Of a DNA stretch of 64,000 nt, positions 17,712 through 26,864 are shown piece after piece. The translations under genes and the position numbers were made by a program. The notes under the pieces were generated by a model, which did not search any database, was not told the origin of the DNA, and saw only the letters and a list, made by a program, of their open reading frames with translations. The stretch is taken from positions 608,841 through 672,840 of the forward strand of contig NZ_ML123049.1 in NCBI RefSeq assembly GCF_003846175.1, in the 5' to 3' direction. The DNA comes from Streptomyces sp. ADI95-17 (lineage in GTDB: Bacteria; Actinomycetota; Actinomycetes; Streptomycetales; Streptomycetaceae). Position 1 is the first letter of the stretch. The number at the start of each line of letters is the position of its first letter.

Positions 17712-18854
17712 ATGGTCGTCAGGAAGAACCCCGCCGGGCCCGCCGTGCTGTCCCCGCGCGCGCTGAACCGCGCCACGCTGGAGCGCCAGCTGCTGCTGCG
17801 CCGCACCGCGATGTCCGCGAAGGACGCCGTGGAGCACCTCGTCGGCCTCCAGGCACAGAACACCGGACCGCCCTACTTCCAGCTCTGCGCCCGCCTCGAA
17901 GGCTTCGACCCGGCCGAGCTCGCCGGGCTGATGGAGTCCCGCGAGGCGGTCCGCATCGTCACCCTGCGCTCCACCATCCACCTGCACACCGCCGCCGACG
18001 CGCTCACCCTGCGCCCACTGGTCCAGTCGGCCCGCGACCGGGAACTCAACACCTTCCGCAAGGGACTCGTCGGGGTGGACCGGGACCGGCTCAGGGCCCT
18101 CAGCAGGCAACTCGTCGAGGAGCGGCCCCGTACGCCCAAGGAGATCCGCGAGGCGCTGCTCGCCGAGTGGCCCGACGCGGACCCGCAGTCCCTGGGCGTG
18201 GCCGCCCGCTGTCTGCTGCCGCTGGTCCAGGTGACCCCTCGCGGGGTGTGGGGGAGGAGCGGCCGGGTCGCGCTGACCACCGCCGAGCACTGGCTCGGAG
18301 CCCCGTCGCGGCCGGCCGCCGCGCCCGATGCCGCGGTGCTGCGCTACCTCGGCGCCTTCGGGCCGGCCTCGGTGCGGGACATGCAGACCTGGGCCGGGCT
18401 GACCCGGATGCGGGAGGTCTTCGAGCGGCTGCGGCCGCGGCTGGTCACCTTCCGGGACGAGAACGGGGTCGAGCTCTTCGACCTGCCGGACGCCCCGCGC
18501 CCGGACGAGGACACCCCGGCCCCGCCGCGCTTCCTGCCCGAGTTCGACAATGTGCTCCTCGGCCACGCGGACCGCACCCGGGTGATCCCGCCGCGGTACC
18601 GGGGGCGCAACGGGAACGGCAACCAGTCGTACGGGACGGTGCTCGTCGACGGGTTCCTCGCGGCGGTCTGGCGGCTGGGCGACGGGGCCGGCCGGGCGGC
18701 CCTCACCGTGCAGCCGCTCGGCAGTCCGGGCCGGGCCGAGCGGGACGCGGTCACGGAGGAGGCGGCACGGACGCTCTCCGTCATGGCGCCCTCGGCGGGC
18801 GGCGCCGACGGGTACGACATCCGGTTCGGGACGTTCGTCGACTTCGGGGAGTGA
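17712..18854 (+). CDS. AlkZ-like (HTH_42/YcaQ) winged-helix DNA glycosylase
   Basis: 380 aa. The family hallmark QxQ is present at Gln47 and Gln49 (VGLQAQNTGPPY); in Streptomyces AlkZ this motif excises alkylated bases. Other features are RGTFHL-like TLRSTIHLHTAAD (about 93-105) and a C-terminal beta region ending FGTFVDFGE. Relatives remove bulky genotoxin adducts or unhook crosslinks, and many protect producers of alkylating antibiotics. No such biosynthetic genes are visible here, so a housekeeping AlkX/YcaQ-like role is equally possible. Confidence 0.8.
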   Translation: MVVRKNPAGPAVLSPRALNRATLERQLLLRRTAMSAKDAVEHLVGLQAQNTGPPYFQLCARLEGFDPAELAGLMESREAVRIVTLRSTIHLHTAADALTLRPLVQSARDRELNTFRKGLVGVDRDRLRALSRQLVEERPRTPKEIREALLAEWPDADPQSLGVAARCLLPLVQVTPRGVWGRSGRVALTTAEHWLGAPSRPAAAPDAAVLRYLGAFGPASVRDMQTWAGLTRMREVFERLRPRLVTFRDENGVELFDLPDAPRPDEDTPAPPRFLPEFDNVLLGHADRTRVIPPRYRGRNGNGNQSYGTVLVDGFLAAVWRLGDGAGRAALTVQPLGSPGRAERDAVTEEAARTLSVMAPSAGGADGYDIRFGTFVDFGE

Positions 18855-18879
18855 ACCGGGCGGGGCTTCGCGGTCGCGG

Positions 18880-19722
18880 CTACGGCAGCAGCCCCGCGCG
18901 CCGGGCCGCCACCACCGCCTGAAGCCGGGTGTGCGCCCCCAGCTTGCGCATCGCCGAACGCAGATAGCCCTTCACCGTCTCCGGCCGCAGCCCGAGCCGC
19001 TCCGCCGCCACCCCGTTCGTCGCCCCCGCCGCCACGCAGGCCAGCACGTCCAGCTCGCGCGGGGCCAGCTGGACCGCGGGGGGCTTGGGGGCACGGGCCC
19101 CGGCCGCCGAGGCGAGGAGCCCGCACACCGTGAGCAGCTCCTCGCGCAGGGCCGGGTCGACGACCTTCGGGACCAGGGCCCGCAGCTCGCGGTGGGCCTC
19201 GCGGACGTCCTCCCACGCCTCCGGGGCGGCCCTGGGATCCGTCACCTGCTCCCGGGTCACGGACAGCAGCTGCTGCACCTCGTCCCGTACCACCAGGGCC
19301 TGCTCCACGTCGCGGGCGGCGGCGACCGCCGCGTCGAACGTGCGGTCCCCGAGCGTGATCGGCTCGCGCAGCGCCCCGTACAGCACACCGCGCACCTTGC
19401 GCCGCACCACCACGGGCACCGCCACCACCGAGCGCAGCCCCTCCGCCGCGACCGCCATGTCGTACTCGTGGCTGATATGGCGCGAGGAGTGGTAGTCGGT
19501 CACCGCGCACGGCCGGGACAGCGCGATCGCCTTGCCACCGAGCCCGCTGCCCGCCGAGATGACCAGCCCGCGCAGGGCGGCCGTCTGCGCCCCGTTCAGC
19601 TCGGCGATCCGGGCATGCCGGGCATCGGCGAGCAGCCCGCCGAAGGCCACCGGCAGCCCACTGCTCCGGCGCAGCCGCAGCAACGCCGCCTGCATCTCGA
19701 CCGCATCGACGGATTCCGGCAC
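18880..19722 (-). CDS. GAF-domain LuxR-type transcriptional regulator
   Basis: 280 aa. A GAF-like sensor domain (about 10-155; LVISAGSGLGGKAIALSRPC, GLRSVVAVPVVVRRKVRGVLYGALREPI) precedes a C-terminal LuxR helix-turn-helix (LAPRELDVLACVAAGATN, PETVKGYLRSAMRKLGA, about 220-280). The GTG at 19722 has GGGAGG 7-8 bases upstream. It is divergent from two acyl-CoA synthetase genes and probably controls them, perhaps sensing an acyl or aromatic ligand. A palindrome suitable as an operator sits in the shared promoter region at 19771. Confidence 0.83.
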   Translation of the reverse strand: MPESVDAVEMQAALLRLRRSSGLPVAFGGLLADARHARIAELNGAQTAALRGLVISAGSGLGGKAIALSRPCAVTDYHSSRHISHEYDMAVAAEGLRSVVAVPVVVRRKVRGVLYGALREPITLGDRTFDAAVAAARDVEQALVVRDEVQQLLSVTREQVTDPRAAPEAWEDVREAHRELRALVPKVVDPALREELLTVCGLLASAAGARAPKPPAVQLAPRELDVLACVAAGATNGVAAERLGLRPETVKGYLRSAMRKLGAHTRLQAVVAARRAGLLP

Positions 19723-19770
19723 GCTGACGCCTCCCTGCCCGGCTCCGGGGGGCTCGGCCACCCCTCGCTG

Positions 19771-19788
19771 CACCCCCGTTCGGGGGTG
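19771..19788. promoter_or_regulatory. Inverted repeat between LuxR regulator and acyl-CoA synthetases
   Basis: CACCCCCGTTCGGGGGTG is an 8-bp palindrome around TT, 49 bases upstream of the regulator start and 66 bases upstream of the first synthetase. It is a candidate binding site for the divergent GAF-LuxR protein. Confidence 0.5.
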
Positions 19789-19853
19789 GTGAGACCTGGG
19801 TCACTGTTTACATGATGTTAAGTGACCGGTCCGGTCCGCAATGAGGAGGGCAC

Positions 19854-21530
19854 ATGTCGGCAACCAGCGCGACGGAGACGTTCCGGGCCGCCCGGGACTT
19901 TCTGCTGAAGCACCGCGAGGACTACCACGCGGCCTACGAGGGCTTCAGCTGGCCCAGGACCGACCACTTCAACTGGGCTCTCGACTGGTTCGACGCCATC
20001 GCCGAGAACAACGACCGCACCGCCCTGCACATCGTGGAGGAGGACGGCAGCCGCACCGAGGTGTCCTTCGCCCGGATGTCCGCCCGCTCCGACCAGGCAG
20101 CGAACTGGCTGCGCGCCCAGGGCGTGCGCGCCGGGGACCGGATCCTCGTCATGCTCGGCAACCAGGTCGAGCTGTGGGAGACGGCCCTCGCCGCGATGAA
20201 GCTGCGCGCCGTGGTCATCCCCGCCACCCCGCTCCTGGGCCCGGTCGACCTGCGTGACCGGGTGGAGCGCGGCCGGGTCCGCCACGTCCTGGTCCGGGAC
20301 GCCGACACCGCGAAGTTCGAGGAGGTGCCCGGCGACTACACCCGGATCGCGGTCGGCGCCGAGGTGCCCGGCTGGCTCTCGTACGCCGGGGCCGACGAGC
20401 AGCCGGACACCTTCGAGGCGGACCGGGAGACCGACGCCGACGAGCCGCTGATGCTCTACTTCACCTCCGGCACGACCGCCAGCCCGAAACTCGTCGAGCA
20501 CACCCATGTGTCCTACCCCGTGGGCCACTTGTCGACGATGTACTGGATCGGCCTCAAGCCCGGGGACGTCCACCTCAACATCTCCTCGCCCGGCTGGGCC
20601 AAGCACGCCTGGTCGAACCTCTTCGCGCCCTGGAGCGCCGAGGCGACCGTCTTCATCTTCAACTACACCCGCTTCGACGCGGGCCGGCTGATGGCCGAGA
20701 TGGACCGCTCGGGCATCACCAGCTTCTGTGCCCCGCCCACCGTCTGGCGGATGCTGATCCAGGCCGACCTCTCCCAGCTGAAGACCCCGCCGCGCGAGGT
20801 CGTCGCGGCCGGCGAGCCGCTGAACCCGGAGGTCATCGAGACGGTGCGGCGCACCTGGGGCGTCACCATCCGGGACGGCTTCGGCCAGACCGAGACCGCC
20901 GTCCAGGTCGCCAACACCCCGGGCCAGCTGCTGAAGGCCGGTTCGATGGGGCGGCCCAGCCCCGGCTTCAAGGTCGAGCTCCTGGACCCGGTCACGGGTG
21001 AGCCCGGCGCGGCCGAGGGCGAGATCTCCCTCGACCTGTCCGGCCGGCCGGTGGGCCTGATGACCGGCTACCACGGCGACCCGGACCGCACGGCCGAGGC
21101 CATGGCGGGCGGCTACTACCGCACCGGCGACATCGGTTCGCGCGACGCGGACGGCTACATCACCTACGTCGGCCGCGCCGACGACGTGTTCAAGGCCTCC
21201 GACTACAAGATCTCGCCGTTCGAGCTGGAGAGCGCCCTGCTGGAGCACGAGGCGGTCGCCGAGGCGGCGGTCGTCCCCGCCCCCGACCCGGTCCGGCTCT
21301 CCGTCCCCAAGGCGTACGTCGTGCTCGCGGAGGGCTGGGAGCCCGGCCCGGAAACCGCGAAGGTGCTGTTCGAGCACTCGCGCTCGGTCCTCGCCCCGTA
21401 CAAGCGGGTCCGCAGGCTGGAGTTCGCCGAACTGCCCAAGACCGTCTCCGGCAAGATCCGCCGCATCGAGCTCCGCGAGCGCACCGCCAAGGGCACCGGC
21501 ACCGAGTACGACGAGGGTGATCTGCGATGA
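19854..21530 (+). CDS. Acyl-CoA synthetase (AMP-forming, ACSM/benzoate-CoA ligase-like)
   Basis: 558 aa ANL-superfamily ligase. The P-loop-like motif is YFTSGTTASPKLVEH (about 201-215). DGFGQTETAV (A5 region), YYRTGDIGSRDADGYITYVGR (A7/A8) and PKTVSGKIRR (A10 with catalytic Lys) are all present. It activates a carboxylic acid as acyl-AMP and transfers it to CoA. The N-terminal FSWPRTDHFNWALDWFD resembles medium-chain/benzoate ligases. Its stop overlaps the start of the next ligase by 4 bases. Confidence 0.87.
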   Translation: MSATSATETFRAARDFLLKHREDYHAAYEGFSWPRTDHFNWALDWFDAIAENNDRTALHIVEEDGSRTEVSFARMSARSDQAANWLRAQGVRAGDRILVMLGNQVELWETALAAMKLRAVVIPATPLLGPVDLRDRVERGRVRHVLVRDADTAKFEEVPGDYTRIAVGAEVPGWLSYAGADEQPDTFEADRETDADEPLMLYFTSGTTASPKLVEHTHVSYPVGHLSTMYWIGLKPGDVHLNISSPGWAKHAWSNLFAPWSAEATVFIFNYTRFDAGRLMAEMDRSGITSFCAPPTVWRMLIQADLSQLKTPPREVVAAGEPLNPEVIETVRRTWGVTIRDGFGQTETAVQVANTPGQLLKAGSMGRPSPGFKVELLDPVTGEPGAAEGEISLDLSGRPVGLMTGYHGDPDRTAEAMAGGYYRTGDIGSRDADGYITYVGRADDVFKASDYKISPFELESALLEHEAVAEAAVVPAPDPVRLSVPKAYVVLAEGWEPGPETAKVLFEHSRSVLAPYKRVRRLEFAELPKTVSGKIRRIELRERTAKGTGTEYDEGDLR

Positions 21531-23134
21531 CCGAGCTCTCCTACGCGCACGGCACCGGCACCACGGCGCTCCTCGGCGACACCATAGGCCGCAATCTCGA
21601 CCGCGCCGTCGAGGCGTTCGGCGACCGCGAGGCACTCGTGGACGTCGCGTCCGGGCGGCGCTGGACGTACACCGAATTCGGCGCCGCCGTCGACGAACTG
21701 GCCCGGGCCCTGATGGCGTCCGGAGCGGCCAAGGGGGACCGGGTCGGGATCTGGGCGATCAACTGCCCGGAGTGGGTGCTGGTCCAGTACGCCACCGCCC
21801 GCATCGGCGCCATCATGGTCAACATCAACCCGGCGTACCGCGCGCACGAGCTGGAGTACGTGCTGAAGCAGGCCGGGATCTCGCTCCTGGTCTCCTCGCT
21901 CTCGCACCGCACCAGCGACTACCGCGCCCTGGTCGGCCAGGTCCGCGCCGACTGCCCCGCGCTGCGCGCCGTGCACTACATCGGCGACCCGTCCTGGGAC
22001 GAACTGCTGGCCACCGCCGGATCCGTGACACCGGAGCAACTGGCCGCCCGCGAGGCGGAGCTGTCCTGCGACGACCCGATCAACATCCAGTACACCTCCG
22101 GCACCACCGGCTTCCCCAAGGGCGCCACCCTCTCCCACCACAACATCCTCAACAACGGCTACTTCGTGGGTGAACTGGTCGGCTACACCGAAGCGGACCG
22201 GGTCTGCCTGCCGGTCCCCTTCTACCACTGCTTCGGCATGGTCATGGGAAACCTCGGCACCACCTCGCACGGCGCCTGCATCGTGATCCCGGCCCCCGCC
22301 TTCGAGGCGGCCGCCGTGCTCACCGCCGTACAGCAGGAGCGCTGCACCTCGCTCTACGGCGTCCCCACCATGTTCATCGCCGAGCTGAACCTGCCGGACT
22401 TCGCCTCGTACGACCTCTCCTCGCTGCGCACCGGCATCATGGCCGGATCCCCCTGCCCGGTCGAGGTGATGAAGCGGGTCGTCGCCGAGATGCACATGGA
22501 CGAGGTGTCCATCTGCTACGGCATGACGGAGACCTCACCGGTCTCCACCCAGACCCGCCGCGACGACGACCTGGAGCGCCGCACCGGCACCGTCGGCCGG
22601 GTGATGCCGCACATCGAGGTCAAGGTCGTCGACCCGGTGACCGGGGTGACGACGGAGCGCGGTACGGCCGGCGAACTGTGCACCCGTGGCTACAGCGTGA
22701 TGCTCGGCTACTGGGAGCAGCCCGAGCGGACCGCGGAGGCCATCGACGCCGGCCGCTGGATGCACACCGGCGACCTCGCGGTGATGCGCGAGGACGGCTA
22801 CGTACAGATCGTCGGCCGGATCAAGGACATGATCATCCGCGGTGGCGAGAACGTGTATCCGCGGGAGATCGAGGAATTCCTCTACGGTCACCCGAAGATC
22901 GCGGATGTGCAGGTGGTGGGCGTACCGGACGACACCTACGGCGAGGAGATCCTGGCCTGCGTGATCCCGAGGAGCCCGGCGGACCCGCCGACCCTGGACG
23001 AGGTGACGGACTACTGCCGTGAGCAGCTGGCGCACTACAAGATCCCGCGGCGGCTGCGGATCCTGGAGGCCTTCCCGATGACGGTCAGCGGGAAGGTCCG
23101 GAAGATCGAACTGCGGGAGGGCTACGGGCAGTAG
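21527..23134 (+). CDS. Fatty-acyl-CoA synthetase (FadD/ACSF2-like)
   Basis: 535 aa ANL ligase. Motifs: IQYTSGTTGFPKGATLSHHN (ATP binding), YGMTETSPVS, HTGDLAVMREDGYVQIVGR, KDMIIRGGENVYPREIEEFL and MTVSGKVRK (catalytic Lys). This is the family often annotated as long- or medium-chain acyl-CoA synthetase. ATGA overlap with the preceding ligase shows co-translation, which is unusual for two ligases and suggests they act on different acids of one pathway. Confidence 0.88.
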   Translation: MTELSYAHGTGTTALLGDTIGRNLDRAVEAFGDREALVDVASGRRWTYTEFGAAVDELARALMASGAAKGDRVGIWAINCPEWVLVQYATARIGAIMVNINPAYRAHELEYVLKQAGISLLVSSLSHRTSDYRALVGQVRADCPALRAVHYIGDPSWDELLATAGSVTPEQLAAREAELSCDDPINIQYTSGTTGFPKGATLSHHNILNNGYFVGELVGYTEADRVCLPVPFYHCFGMVMGNLGTTSHGACIVIPAPAFEAAAVLTAVQQERCTSLYGVPTMFIAELNLPDFASYDLSSLRTGIMAGSPCPVEVMKRVVAEMHMDEVSICYGMTETSPVSTQTRRDDDLERRTGTVGRVMPHIEVKVVDPVTGVTTERGTAGELCTRGYSVMLGYWEQPERTAEAIDAGRWMHTGDLAVMREDGYVQIVGRIKDMIIRGGENVYPREIEEFLYGHPKIADVQVVGVPDDTYGEEILACVIPRSPADPPTLDEVTDYCREQLAHYKIPRRLRILEAFPMTVSGKVRKIELREGYGQ

Positions 23135-23156
23135 GGCCGGACCGCCCCGGGCGCGG

Positions 23157-23375
23157 TCAGGCGGCCTCGATGATGTCGCCGGTGCCGCCCCGGGTCGCGG
23201 CCGCCCACTCGATCAGCAGCACCTCGTAGGCGGCGGACTCCACGGAGGACCAGTCCTGGCCGGCGCGCGCGTCCACGAACGCCCGTATCGCCTCGTTCGC
23301 CCGGGCGGCGGACGGGGGTGCCGGCCGGGTCGTGCGCGGCCGGTCGTCAGGTGTGTTCCGTGGAGTTAAAGCCAT
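23157..23375 (-). CDS. Hypothetical small protein
   Basis: 72 aa. A basic Pro/Arg/Thr-rich N terminus (residues 1-25) is followed by a helical part, AIRAFVDARAGQDWSSVESA, YEVLLIEWAAATR. Similar short proteins occur in Streptomyces, but no named domain is recognised. The ATG at 23375 is used, with an upstream in-frame ATG possible. Convergent with the acyl-CoA synthetase gene. Confidence 0.55.
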   Translation of the reverse strand: MALTPRNTPDDRPRTTRPAPPSAARANEAIRAFVDARAGQDWSSVESAAYEVLLIEWAAATRGGTGDIIEAA

Positions 23376-23452
23376 GCGCACCACTTTAAGGCCCGCCACT
23401 GACAGCAGGCCGAACATTTGTGGCCCCCTGGCCCGAACGTGACCGATTGCAC

Positions 23453-24007
23453 TCACTGTTGCCGGTCGGTTCCGGTGAGCTGCCGGAGGTGCCCGGAGTG
23501 CGGGATCTCGCGCCGCATGCAGACCCGTGGCCAGTGATCCAGGCCGTGTTCGGCCTCCTGCGCCCTGATCTTCCGCAGCCCGTCGGTGAGTTCGCCGTCG
23601 TCAAGGGCGCGGAAGCCGAGGCGGGCGTAGTAAGGCGCGTTCCAGGGGACGTGGGAGAAGGTCGTGAGCGTGAGCGCGCCCAGACCGCGCTCGCCCGCCC
23701 ACCCGGCGAGATGGTCGATGAGCGCGCTGCCCAGGCCGCGCCGCGCGACGGACGGGTGCACGGAGACCTGCTCGATGTGGGCCGCCCCGTCGACCGGGTC
23801 GGCGATCAGATAGCCGACCGGGAGGTCGTCCGGGTCCGCGGCCACCCAGGCGCGGCCGGCCCGGCGGTAGTCGTCCAGCAACCCGAGTGCCGGAGGGTCG
23901 TCGTCCGCGATGGCGGTCATGCCGAGGGTGCGGAACGGTTCGCCGGCGGCACGTTCGATGTCCTGGAGCAGCGGGAGGTCGGTGCGGCGGGCGGTACGGA
24001 TGCGCAT
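23453..24007 (-). CDS. GNAT-family N-acetyltransferase
   Basis: 184 aa. It opens MRIRTARRTDLPLLQDIERAA. The acetyl-CoA pyrophosphate-binding motif is VHPSVARRGLGSALIDHL (about 92-109), followed by LTLTTFSHVPWNAPYYARLGF, typical of GNAT motif B. Substrate unknown. The ATG at 24007 lies 18 bases after the stop of the upstream zinc-ribbon gene, so both may be one transcript. Confidence 0.85.
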   Translation of the reverse strand: MRIRTARRTDLPLLQDIERAAGEPFRTLGMTAIADDDPPALGLLDDYRRAGRAWVAADPDDLPVGYLIADPVDGAAHIEQVSVHPSVARRGLGSALIDHLAGWAGERGLGALTLTTFSHVPWNAPYYARLGFRALDDGELTDGLRKIRAQEAEHGLDHWPRVCMRREIPHSGHLRQLTGTDRQQ

Positions 24008-24024
24008 GCCGCCAGTATGTCGTC

Positions 24025-24738
24025 TCAGGCCCCGGTGCTGAGCAGCTCGTCGGCCGGGCTGTTGACCGGCTGCGGGGTTCCCGCCGGGTCCAGTACGAAG
24101 AGCGGCATGCCCAGGCCCTCGGCGCGCGCCGAGGCGTCCGGCGCGTACCCCGGGAGCGAGAAGAAGACGCAGATGACCGACGCGCTGAGCGCGTTCAGCC
24201 AGAGGCACTCGACATCGCGCAGGGCGGTCGGGCGGGCGACCGTGTCGACCTGGGCGATCAGCCCGGTGGCCCGCAGGTCGATCCGTGCGGGGGAGGGCTT
24301 CGAGGACTGCACCACGTCGCGGTAGCCCAGCCACCTCAGATAACGGGCCGCGGTCTCCAGTGCGTCGCCCGCGCCGTGGATGGCGACGGCACGGAACGCG
24401 GGCCGGGGCGCCGGGGCCGTGCGCGGCAGCGGGATGTGCGAGGGGCCGGCCGGACCGGGCTCGTCGTCCGGCGCCGTCACCGGCCGGACCGGGACGCGCA
24501 GCACCGTCCCGCACGGGCAGCACAGCTCCGGCTGCGGCCATTGGTCCCGGCGCCCGCAGGCGGGACAGCGCACCGTCACCCAGTCGTCGTTCCAGGTGCG
24601 GTGGGTGATCGGCTCGGCCCGGGCACCGGGGAGCAGGGGCGGGGCGGTCGGTGCGCCGCACGGGCAGGGGTAGGCCGGCGGACTGTACGTGTGGTCGCGG
24701 CGGCAGGCCGGGCAGCGTACCGGCACCGACTCCACCAT
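24025..24738 (-). CDS. Two-zinc-ribbon protein with restriction-endonuclease-like C terminus
   Basis: 237 aa. Two CxxC...CxC ribbons fill the N-terminal half: RCPACRRDHTY with YPCPCGA, and RCPACGRRDQW with LCCPCGT. The C-terminal ~110 residues (ALETAARYLRWLGYRDVV, PARIDLRATGLIAQVDTVARP, SVICVFFSLPGY) follow the Mrr-type PD-(D/E)XK pattern, helix then D...Q-V-x. The usual Lys after QV is Asp, so it may be catalytically dead. The ATG at 24738 has GGAGG 6 bases upstream. No defence partner is adjacent. Function unknown. Confidence 0.6.
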   Translation of the reverse strand: MVESVPVRCPACRRDHTYSPPAYPCPCGAPTAPPLLPGARAEPITHRTWNDDWVTVRCPACGRRDQWPQPELCCPCGTVLRVPVRPVTAPDDEPGPAGPSHIPLPRTAPAPRPAFRAVAIHGAGDALETAARYLRWLGYRDVVQSSKPSPARIDLRATGLIAQVDTVARPTALRDVECLWLNALSASVICVFFSLPGYAPDASARAEGLGMPLFVLDPAGTPQPVNSPADELLSTGA

Positions 24739-24936
24739 GTTCTCCCTCCGGCCCCGGGTGCGCCCCGGCGTTCTCTGCCGGCGGTCGCTCTCACGGCGCA
24801 CCGAAACACGTGCGCACCGGCCGTGACGGGCCGGCTCCGCTCCGGACTCCATCGTCCACCAAGAGCGACGTCCTGGGGAGGGACTTGGCGTACTTCGCGG
24901 GCGGACGCGCGCATCGGCGGCCGGGTGCGGCCTCTC

Positions 24937-24965
24937 TTGACGGTCGCCGGAGAGCGCTTTAGATT
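24937..24965 (+). promoter_or_regulatory. gcl promoter
   Basis: TTGACG (24937-24942), 17 bases, TAGATT (24960-24965). The predicted start near 24972 falls inside the first of two box A palindromes (24969-25004), as expected for repression. The rest of the gap 24739-24936 shows nothing recognisable. Confidence 0.62.
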
Positions 24966-24968
24966 GAC

Positions 24969-25004
24969 TTTCGTATAGCAGAATCAAGTTTCCGTAATGC
25001 GGAA
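24969..25004. promoter_or_regulatory. Paired box A operators at gcl (probable AllR sites)
   Basis: Two 15-base boxes lie 21 bases apart: TTTCGTATAGCAGAA (24969-24983) and TTCCGTAATGCGGAA (24990-25004). The second is nearly a perfect palindrome and matches TTCCGTATTGCGGAA upstream of hyi. They lie directly downstream of the -10. Binding by the IclR-type AllR at 62309 is inferred. Confidence 0.65.
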
Positions 25005-25064
25005 TTGGTGCTCTCAGGTGGCGCGACAGAGCCCGACTCCACCAGGTCCGAGCAGGAGCACTCA

Positions 25065-26849
25065 ATGCCTCGAATGACCGCTGCCCGAGCGGCAGTTGAG
25101 ATCCTCAAGCGCGAAGGCGTCAGCAACGCGTTCGGTGTGCCGGGCGCGGCGATCAACCCCTTCTACGCGGCCCTCAAGGCCTCCGGCGGGGTTCATCACA
25201 CGCTGGCCCGTCACGTCGAGGGCGCCTCCCACATGGCGGAGGGCTACACCCGGGCGCGCCAGGGCAACATCGGCGTCTGCATCGGCACGTCGGGACCGGC
25301 CGGCACCGACATGATCACCGGCCTGTACTCCGCGATCGCGGACTCGATCCCGATCCTCTGCATCACCGGCCAGGCCCCGACCGCCGTCCTCCACAAGGAG
25401 GACTTCCAGGCGGTCGACATCGCCTCGATCGCCAAGCCGGTCACCAAGGCGGCCACCACCGTCCTGGAGGCCGCGCAGGTCCCCGGCGTCTTCCAGCGGG
25501 CCTTCCACCTGATGCGCACCGGCCGCCCCGGCCCGGTCCTCATCGACCTGCCCATCGACGTCCAGCTCACCGAGATCGAGTTCGACCCCGATCTGTACGA
25601 GCCGCTGCCGGTGCACAAGCCCGCCGCGACCCGCAGGCAGATCGTGCGGGCCCTGGACCTGCTGAACGAGTCCGAGCGCCCGCTCCTCGTCGCGGGCGGC
25701 GGCATCATCAACGCCGACGCGTCCGGGCTCCTGGTCGAATTCGCCGAGCTGACCGGCGTCCCGGTCGTCCCGACCCTGATGGGCTGGGGCATCATCGCCG
25801 ACGACCACGAGCTGAACGCGGGCATGGTCGGCCTGCAGACCTCGCACCGCTACGGCAACGCGAACTTCCTGGAGTCCGACTTCGTCCTCGGCATCGGCAA
25901 CCGCTGGGCCAACCGCCACACCGGCAGGCTGGACGTCTACACCGAGGGCCGGAAGTTCGTCCACGTCGACATCGAGCCCACCCAGCTCGGCAAGATCTTC
26001 GCCCCCGACCTCGGCATCGCCTCCGACGCCAAGGCGGCGCTGGAGCTGTTCGTCGAGGTGGCGCGCGAGCTGAAGGCGGCCGGAAAGCTCAAGGACCGTT
26101 CACGGTGGGCCGCCGCCACCCAGGAGCGCAGGGCCACCCTCCAGCGCCGCACGCACTTCGACAACGTGCCGCTGAAGCCGCAGCGGGTGTACGAGGAGAT
26201 GAACCGGGCGTTCGGCCCCGAGACCCGGTACGTCACCACCATCGGCCTCTCGCAGATCGCCGGCGCGCAGATGCTGCACGTCTACCGGCCGCGCCACTGG
26301 ATCAACTGCGGCCAGGCGGGCCCGCTCGGCTGGACCATCCCGGCCGCGCTGGGCGTCGCCACGGCCGACCCGGACGGCTCCGTCGTCGCGCTCTCCGGCG
26401 ACTACGACTTCCAGTTCATGCTGGAGGAGCTGGCCGTCGGCGCACAGCACCGCATCCCGTACGTCCACGTCCTGGTGAACAACTCCTACCTGGGGCTGAT
26501 CCGCCAGGCGCAGCGCAACTTCGACATCGACTTCCAGGTCAACCTGGAGTTCGAGAACCTCAACTCGCCGGAGCTCGGCGTGTACGGCGTCGACCACGTC
26601 AAGGTCGTCGAGGGCCTGGGCTGCAAGGCCATCCGGGTCACCGAGCCGGACCAGCTGCTGCCGGCCTTCGAGGAGGCCAAGAAGCTGGCCGCGGAGTTCC
26701 GGGTGCCGGTGGTCGTCGAGGCGATCCTGGAGCGCGTCACGAACATCGCGATGAGCGGTACGGACATCGCCTCCGTCAACGAGTTCGAGGACATCGCGAC
26801 GGACCCGTCCCACGCGCCGACCGCGATCCGCCCGCTCGCCGCGTCCTGA
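25065..26849 (+). CDS. gcl: Glyoxylate carboligase (tartronate-semialdehyde synthase)
   Basis: 594 aa ThDP-dependent enzyme. It joins two glyoxylates to tartronate semialdehyde plus CO2. The diagnostic feature is Val51 in LARHVEGASHMAEGYT, where other ThDP enzymes have a catalytic Glu. The ThDP/Mg segment is SGDYDFQFMLEELAV followed by VNNSYLGLIRQAQ. AGGAG lies 7 bases before the ATG at 25065. It stands alone and ends at a strong hairpin. It feeds GlxR and Hyi, encoded 3-5 kb away on the other strand. Confidence 0.95.
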   Translation: MPRMTAARAAVEILKREGVSNAFGVPGAAINPFYAALKASGGVHHTLARHVEGASHMAEGYTRARQGNIGVCIGTSGPAGTDMITGLYSAIADSIPILCITGQAPTAVLHKEDFQAVDIASIAKPVTKAATTVLEAAQVPGVFQRAFHLMRTGRPGPVLIDLPIDVQLTEIEFDPDLYEPLPVHKPAATRRQIVRALDLLNESERPLLVAGGGIINADASGLLVEFAELTGVPVVPTLMGWGIIADDHELNAGMVGLQTSHRYGNANFLESDFVLGIGNRWANRHTGRLDVYTEGRKFVHVDIEPTQLGKIFAPDLGIASDAKAALELFVEVARELKAAGKLKDRSRWAAATQERRATLQRRTHFDNVPLKPQRVYEEMNRAFGPETRYVTTIGLSQIAGAQMLHVYRPRHWINCGQAGPLGWTIPAALGVATADPDGSVVALSGDYDFQFMLEELAVGAQHRIPYVHVLVNNSYLGLIRQAQRNFDIDFQVNLEFENLNSPELGVYGVDHVKVVEGLGCKAIRVTEPDQLLPAFEEAKKLAAEFRVPVVVEAILERVTNIAMSGTDIASVNEFEDIATDPSHAPTAIRPLAAS

Positions 26850-26864
26850 CCGTCCGCCGGCCGC

